Below the pieces are notes generated by a model that was not told where the DNA came from, did no database searches, and worked only from the letters and a program-made list of their open reading frames with translations. Positions 40,386 through 46,094 of a stretch of DNA of 46,094 nucleotides are shown here, piece after piece. Both the position numbers and the translations under genes were made by a program. The DNA is taken from NCBI GenBank assembly GCA_009731375.1, contig BJOX01000283.1, positions 551,871 through 597,964 on the forward strand, written 5' to 3'. The stretch is from Paulinella micropora (taxonomy: Eukaryota > Cercozoa > Imbricatea > Euglyphida). Every line of letters starts with the position of its first letter. The first letter of the stretch is position 1.

Positions 40386-41300
40386 CCCTGATGAGCTCGT
40401 CAAAGGGTAGACACCTTACCTTACCTTTACCTTACCTTTACCTTACCTTACCTTACCTTACCTTACCTTACCATACCGTTCCGTTCCTTACCTTACAGTC
40501 CCTGATGAGCTCGTCAAAGGGTAGACACCTTACCTTACGTTTACCTTACGTTTACCTTACCTTACCTTACCTTACCTTACCATACCGTTCCTTACCTTAC
40601 AGTCCCTGATGAGCTCGTCAAAGGGTAGACACCTTACCTTACCTTTACCTTACGTTTACCTTACCTTACCTTACCGTACCGTACCGTACCTTTCCTTACC
40701 TTCAAGTCCCTGATGAGCTCGTCAAAGGGTAGACATCTTACCTTACCTTTACCTTACCTTACCTTACCTTACCTTACCTTACCTTACCGTACCGTTCCTT
40801 CCCTTACAGTCCCTGATGAGCTCGTCAAAGGGTAGACACCTTACCTTACCTTTACCTTACGTTTACCTTACGTTTACCTTACCTTACCTTACTTTACCTT
40901 ACCTTACCATACCTTACCGTACCGTGACTTACCTTACAGTCCCTGATGAGCTCGTCAAAGGGTAGACACCTTATCTTACCTTTACCTTACGTTTACCTTA
41001 CCGTACCTTACCTTACCTTACCTTACCGTACCGTACCGTACCGTTCCTTACAGTCCCTGATGAGCTCGTCAAAGGGTAGACACCTTACCTTACCTTTACC
41101 TCACGTTTACCTTTTATTACCTTACCTTACCTTACCTTACCGTACCGTTCCTTACCTTACAGTCCCTGATGAGCTCGTCAAAGGGTAGACACCTTACCTT
41201 ACCTTACGTTTACCTTACCTTACCTTACCTTACCTTACCGTACCGTACCGTAACGTTCCTTACCTTACAGTCCCTGATGAGCTCGTCAAAGGGTACACAC
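40386..41300. repeat. Minisatellite, nine units of ~100-135 bp
   Basis: Each unit begins CCCTGATGAGCTCGTCAAAG, continues GGTAGACACC and then degenerate (CCTTA)n with CCGTA variants. Units start near 40386, 40500, 40608, 40707, 40810, 40941, 41055, 41165 and 41272. Length varies through the pentamer part. The repeated peptide frames are by-products. Confidence 0.92.
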
Positions 41301-41304
41301 CTTA

Positions 41305-41432
41305 GGTTCGTTCTACACTACCCAGATTTCCGGGTTCTGGGTGTAAAAGTGGCGCCACAGGCCAGGCTTTTCAGGAAGCAAACCCCCAGAAAGTGGCCCC
41401 AGAAACCCAGAATTCTGGGTGTAGAACGGACC
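41305..41432. mobile_element. 128-bp MITE-like element with TTA target duplication
   Basis: Ends GGTTCGTTCTACAC and (reverse complement of the right end) GGTCCGTTCTACAC form terminal inverted repeats. TTA flanks both sides (41302-41304 and 41433-41435). A 3-bp TTA/TAA duplication and GG-starting termini are features of PIF/Harbinger-type MITEs. The interior carries one copy of the AGTGGCGCCACAGGCCAGGC unit. Inserted into the CCTTA array. Confidence 0.72.
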
Positions 41433-41435
41433 TTA

Positions 41436-43190
41436 CCTTACCTTAACCTTACCTGTAGCTTTAGCTTTCCTTACCTTTACCTTACCTGTACCTTTACCTT
41501 ACCTTTACCTTACCTGTACCTTTACCTTACCTTACCTTTACCTTACCTTTACCTTTACCTTACCTGTACCTTACCTGTACCTTTACCTTACCTTACCTTT
41601 ACCTTACCTTTCCTTACCTTTACTTTACCTGTACCTTTACCTTACCTTTACCTTACCTGTACCTTTACCTTACCTTACCTTTACCTTACCTTTACCTTAC
41701 CTTTCCTTACCTTTACCTTTACCTTACCTTTACCTTACCTTTACCTTACCTTACCTTACCTTACCGTACCTTACCTTACCGTACCTTACCTTACCTTTAC
41801 CTTACCTTACCTTACCTTACCTTACCTTACCTGACCTTACTTTATACCTTACCTTTACCTTACCTTTACCTTACCTTACCTTACCTTTACCTTACCTTTA
41901 CCTTACCTTACCTTACCTTACCTGACCTGACCTTACTTTATACCTTACCTTACCTTACCTTTACCTTACCTTTACCTTACCTTTACCTGTACCTTACCTT
42001 TACCTTACTTTACCTTACCTTACCTTACCTTACCTTACCTTTACCTTACCTTACCTTTACCTTACCTTACCTTACCTTACCTGACCTTACTTTACCTTTA
42101 CCTTACCTTACCTTACCTGTACCTTACCTTACCTTACCTTACCTGTACCTTTCCTTTCCTTTCCTTACCTTACCTTACCTTACCTTATCTTACCTTACCT
42201 TACATGACCTGACCTTACCTTCCTTACCTGACCTGACCTGAGCTGAACCTTTACCTTACCTTACCTTACCGTACCTTTTCCTTACTTTATTTTACCATAG
42301 CTTTAGCTTACCTTACCTCACCCTTACCTGACCTTACCTCACCTTACCTCACCTTACCTTACCTTACCTTACCTGACCTGACCTGACCTTACCTTGACAT
42401 TACCTTATCTCACCTTTTCCTTACTTTATTTTACCATAGCTCAGCTTATCCTTACCTTACCTTACACTTACCTTACCTTACCTTACCTTACCTTACCGTA
42501 ACTTACCTTAACCTTACCTTAACCTTACCTTACCTCGCCTTACCTTGCCTTGCCTTACCTTGCCTTACCTTACCTACCTTACTTTACCTTACTATACCTT
42601 ACCTTACCTTACCTTACCTTGCCTTAACTCTAACCTTAACTCTAACCTTAACTCTAACCTTAACTCTAACCTTTACTCTAACCTTACCTTAACCTTACCT
42701 TAACTTTACCTTACCTTGCCTTAACCTTATCTTACCTTACCTAACCTTACCTAACCTTACCTTACCTTACTTTACTTTACTTTACCTTACCTTACCTTAC
42801 CTTACCATACCTTTTCCTTACTTTATTTTACCACAGCTTAGCTTAGCTTAGCTTGCCTTCATTGCCTTACCTTACCTGACCTTACCTTACCTTACCTTAC
42901 CGTTCCCGGACCTTACCTTACCTTACCTTTTCCTTACTGTATTTACCGCAGCTTAGCTTAGCTTGTCTTACCTTACCTTACCTTACCTTGCCTTACCTTA
43001 CCTTACCTTACCTTACCTTACCTTGTCTTACCTTGCCTTACTTTACCTTACCTTACCTTACGTTACCTTACCTTGCCTTACCTTGCCTTACTCTACCTTA
43101 CCTTACCTTACCTTACCTTACCTTGCCTTACCTTACCTTGCCTTACCTTACCTTGCCTTACCTTACCTTACCTTACCTTACCTTATTCAT
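41436..43190. repeat. Degenerate (CCTTA)n satellite
   Basis: About 1.75 kb of CCTTA-based sequence with CCTTTA, CCTGA, CCTTG and AACTCTAACC variants arranged in higher-order patterns (for example TTTTCCTTACTTTATTTTACC recurs near 42277, 42416, 42812 and 42930). No gene. Confidence 0.92.
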
Positions 43191-43229
43191 TTTGACAGGG
43201 CCCACTCGGAAGTCGGCTGGGTGTATGGT

Positions 43230-43318
<89 letters not shown>

Positions 43319-43455
43319 NNNNNNNNNNNNNNNNNNNNNNNNNNNNNNNNNNNNNNNNNNNNNNNNNNNNNNNNNNNNNNNNNNNNNNNNNNNNNNNNNN
43401 NNNNNNNNNNNNNNNNNNNNNNNNNNNNNNNNNNNNNNNNNNNNNNNNNNNNNNN

Positions 43456-43524
<69 letters not shown>

Positions 43525-43560
43525 CTCTCTCACTCACACACACACACACACTATCTATCT
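43191..43560. repeat. (CT)n with gap and (CA)n
   Basis: Short unique piece, CT repeats (43233-43318), 137 N (43319-43455), CT repeats again and a short CA/TATC tract. Confidence 0.95.
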
Positions 43561-43618
43561 ACCTATCCTTCTATGTCCTCGGATATGCAGCGCTGATAGA
43601 CCAACGTATCTACCTAAT

Positions 43619-43659
43619 TTATCGGTCACCTCCACAAAATATGGTCAGGTTACCGATAA
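43619..43659. repeat. Hairpin with 13-bp arms
   Basis: TTATCGGTCACCT (43619-43631) pairs with AGGTTACCGATAA (43647-43659) with one mismatch. Confidence 0.8.
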
Positions 43660-43679
43660 AACTACATTTGCGGCGCGCC

Positions 43680-43744
43680 AAATTTGACGTGTTTTGCGGG
43701 CTCGCCGGCCCGGCTCCGGCTCGCCCGCAAAACACGTCAAATTT
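43680..43744. repeat. Hairpin with perfect 22-bp arms
   Basis: The arm starting AAATTTGACGTGTTTTGCGG (43680-43701) is exactly complementary to 43723-43744, around a GC-rich 21-nt loop that is itself largely self-complementary. CTACA-like sequence lies outside both arms. It could be a fold-back element or a structured RNA/terminator-like site; nothing indicates transcription. Confidence 0.85.
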
Positions 43745-43781
43745 GTAGCTAGCTGCATAATATACTATTCCAGGAGCAAAA

Positions 43782-43841
43782 ATGGCCCCGCATGGTCCTG
43801 GCTTCGGAGAGGTTGCACTTGCCACCGGCATTCCATGTAAA

Positions 43842-43883
<42 letters not shown>

Positions 43884-43977
43884 ACCTACCTAACTACCTA
43901 CCTACCTACCTACCCAAAACGGCTCTGCATGGTTCTGGCTTCGGGGAGGTTGCATTTGCTACCGGCATTCCATGTAA

Positions 43978-44011
<34 letters not shown>

Positions 44012-44061
44012 AAATATAGGTAGGTAGGTAGGTAGGTAGGTGGGTAGGTAGGTAGGTAGGT

Positions 44062-44108
<47 letters not shown>

Positions 44109-44249
44109 AAATGGCTCCGTATGGTTCTGGCTTCGGGGAGGTTGCACTTGCCACCGGCATTGCCTGTGAAGACACACACACACACACAGAAATATAGGTA
44201 GGTAGGTAGGTAGGTAGGTAGGTAGGTGGGTGGGTAGGTAGGTAGGTAG

Positions 44250-44293
<44 letters not shown>

Positions 44294-44365
44294 GAAATGG
44301 CTCTGCATGGTCCTGGCTTCGGGGAGGTTGCACTTGCCACCGGCATTCCGTGTAAGGACACACAC
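43782..44365. repeat. Composite array: unique block + (CA)n + (GGTA)n + (GA)n
   Basis: A ~75-bp block (ATGGCTCTGCATGGTTCTGG...GCCACCGGCATTCC) occurs four times (about 43782, 43918, 44107 and 44297). The copies are separated by CT- or CA-, GGTA- and GA-type microsatellites in a constant order between the last three copies. Minus-strand frames repeat the peptide NAGGKCNLPEA; this follows from the array and is not good evidence of a gene. Confidence 0.88.
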
Positions 44366-44462
44366 ACACACACACACACACAGAAATATAGGTAGGTAGG
44401 TGGGTAGGGAGGGAGGGAGAGAGTGAGAGAGAGAGAGAAAGAGAGAGAGAGAGTAGATAGAG

Positions 44463-44504
<42 letters not shown>

Positions 44505-44505
44505 G

Positions 44506-44552
<47 letters not shown>

Positions 44553-44638
44553 GTAGATAGATAGATAGATTGATAGATATAAAGATAGATGGATGGATAG
44601 ATGGATGGATGGATGGATGGATCATCGATGGATGGATG

Positions 44639-44672
<34 letters not shown>

Positions 44673-44744
44673 GAGATAGATAGAGAGATAGATAGAGAGA
44701 TAGGTAGATAGGTAGGTAGGTAGGTAGATAGATAGATAGATAGG

Positions 44745-44835
<91 letters not shown>

Positions 44836-44839
44836 GTAG
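44366..44839. repeat. (GGTA)n, (GA)n, (TAGA)n and (GGAT)n microsatellites
   Basis: Mostly TAGA repeats with GGTA and GGAT interruptions, ending at a gap. Confidence 0.95.
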
Positions 44840-45545
44840 NNNNNNNNNNNNNNNNNNNNNNNNNNNNNNNNNNNNNNNNNNNNNNNNNNNNNNNNNNNNN
44901 NNNNNNNNNNNNNNNNNNNNNNNNNNNNNNNNNNNNNNNNNNNNNNNNNNNNNNNNNNNNNNNNNNNNNNNNNNNNNNNNNNNNNNNNNNNNNNNNNNNN
45001 NNNNNNNNNNNNNNNNNNNNNNNNNNNNNNNNNNNNNNNNNNNNNNNNNNNNNNNNNNNNNNNNNNNNNNNNNNNNNNNNNNNNNNNNNNNNNNNNNNNN
45101 NNNNNNNNNNNNNNNNNNNNNNNNNNNNNNNNNNNNNNNNNNNNNNNNNNNNNNNNNNNNNNNNNNNNNNNNNNNNNNNNNNNNNNNNNNNNNNNNNNNN
45201 NNNNNNNNNNNNNNNNNNNNNNNNNNNNNNNNNNNNNNNNNNNNNNNNNNNNNNNNNNNNNNNNNNNNNNNNNNNNNNNNNNNNNNNNNNNNNNNNNNNN
45301 NNNNNNNNNNNNNNNNNNNNNNNNNNNNNNNNNNNNNNNNNNNNNNNNNNNNNNNNNNNNNNNNNNNNNNNNNNNNNNNNNNNNNNNNNNNNNNNNNNNN
45401 NNNNNNNNNNNNNNNNNNNNNNNNNNNNNNNNNNNNNNNNNNNNNNNNNNNNNNNNNNNNNNNNNNNNNNNNNNNNNNNNNNNNNNNNNNNNNNNNNNNN
45501 NNNNNNNNNNNNNNNNNNNNNNNNNNNNNNNNNNNNNNNNNNNNN
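44840..45545. other. Assembly gap (706 N)
   Basis: Flanked by (TAGA)n on the left and poly-C plus (CA)n on the right. Confidence 0.98.
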
Positions 45546-45609
45546 CCCCCCCCCCCCCCCCCTCCCACACACACACACACACACACACCACTCTCTCTCA
45601 TCTTTCTCA

Positions 45610-45710
45610 ATCAATACTTGAGATACGGAAATGCAGCGCACACCGTTGGAAAGCTTTTGTACTAAGCTTTCCAATGCTGGCTTCAGATTTGTCGTATCAC
45701 TTAGATTGAT
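45610..45710. repeat. Fold-back element (~100 bp)
   Basis: ATCAATACTTGAGATACGGA at the left and TCGTATCACTTAGATTGAT at the right are imperfect inverted repeats. Towards the centre TTGGAAAGCTT and AAGCTTTCCAA are perfect 11-bp arms around a short loop. MITE-like or a simple palindrome; no coding capacity. Confidence 0.75.
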
Positions 45711-45853
45711 GGAGAACGATGAGATCAAAGTTGGTTGGTTTGCCACTTGAATGTCAATCTATACACCACCTACCTATCTATCTATATATCTTTAGGTATG
45801 GTTATGACCCACACAACAAAGATTGGAACAGCGTGATTCGACACGAAGGTAGA

Positions 45854-45934
<81 letters not shown>

Positions 45935-45969
45935 GGAGGGAGGGGGAGAGAGGGAGAGAGAGAGAGAGA

Positions 45970-46027
<58 letters not shown>

Positions 46028-46033
46028 CGGGGG

Positions 46034-46094
<61 letters not shown>
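45711..46094. repeat. Unique spacer, (TA)n, (GA)n and terminal poly-G
   Basis: Short unique segment to about 45850, TA repeats, GA repeats, then more than 100 bp of near-pure G to the window end, probably an assembly or sequencing edge like the poly-C at position 4. No gene. Confidence 0.85.

Noticed and set aside
40386-41300. CRISPR-like array (constant ~30 bp with variable spacers)
   Set aside because: The 'spacers' are variants of one pentamer repeat and the genome is eukaryotic; it is a minisatellite.
41436-43190. Telomere-like repeat
   Set aside because: The unit is CCTTA (TAAGG), not CCTAA/TTAGG or CCCTAA/TTAGGG. It is too degenerate and lies internally; the few AACTCTAACC variants do not form a telomeric array.
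43906-45746. Minus-strand 370-566-codon frames with a repeated NAGGKCNLPEA peptide
   Set aside because: The peptide recurs because the 75-bp DNA block recurs; the rest is microsatellite and N.

Overview
The window is a repeat-dominated piece of a large nuclear genome of a eukaryote. It holds Ty3/gypsy LTR retrotransposons, a non-LTR (LINE) retrotransposon, tRNA-derived SINEs, small fold-back elements and very long microsatellites. Nine runs of N interrupt it, mostly inside or beside G, C, CT or ATT tracts. No operon-like or bacterial/phage gene structure is visible. The lineage cannot be fixed from sequence alone; a repeat-rich alga or protist (a charophyte-like genome is one guess) would fit.

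Layout. 1-1045: non-coding, with a duplicated ~175-bp unit and a GC hairpin. 1046-5663: 5'-truncated Ty3/gypsy copy A on the + strand, with an 8-bp frameshifting deletion between RNase H and integrase, ending in a 238-bp LTR that abuts a Tc1/mariner (DDE_3) transposase relic. 5900-7900: a long purine/pyrimidine palindrome and polypyrimidine repeats. 7897-9422: tRNA-derived SINE pieces embedded in (TTA)n. 9423-15567: a nearly intact 6.1-kb LINE (endonuclease, reverse transcriptase, CCHC finger) flanked on both sides by (TTA)n and broken by a single in-frame TAG.

15767-30689: a nested pair. Element C is an old, deleted Ty3-like element with ~0.7-kb LTRs. Its 5' LTR was split by the younger, complete Ty3-like element B (16056-26740, minus strand), which has 238-bp LTRs, a gag with a CCCH-type finger and RGG tail, and a 1,901-codon pol. 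The unoccupied right LTR of C shows the empty site, and 4-bp target duplications are visible for both insertions. Copies A and B belong to one family in opposite orientation. C is a diverged relative that keeps only the integrase half of pol.

30690-34480: mostly unique sequence with one 286-codon minus-strand ORF (32618-33478) carrying a possible PBZ-like zinc finger. 34480-38420: microsatellites in which three short, splice-flanked, phase-compatible open segments may be exons of a real gene; another SINE head; and a fold-back element with an amplified interior. 38420-46094: (TATG)n, (CT)n, a ~110-bp minisatellite, degenerate (CCTTA)n, a 128-bp MITE with TTA duplication, hairpins, a composite microsatellite/minisatellite array and terminal poly-G.

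How the parts relate. The LINE and the SINEs share a (TTA)n 3' tail and all sit inside (TTA)n tracts. This suggests one retrotransposition system that uses TTA microsatellites as target and/or tail. The Ty3-like family shows gag and pol in one frame separated by TGA codons, and a conserved C-terminal pol domain I do not recognise.
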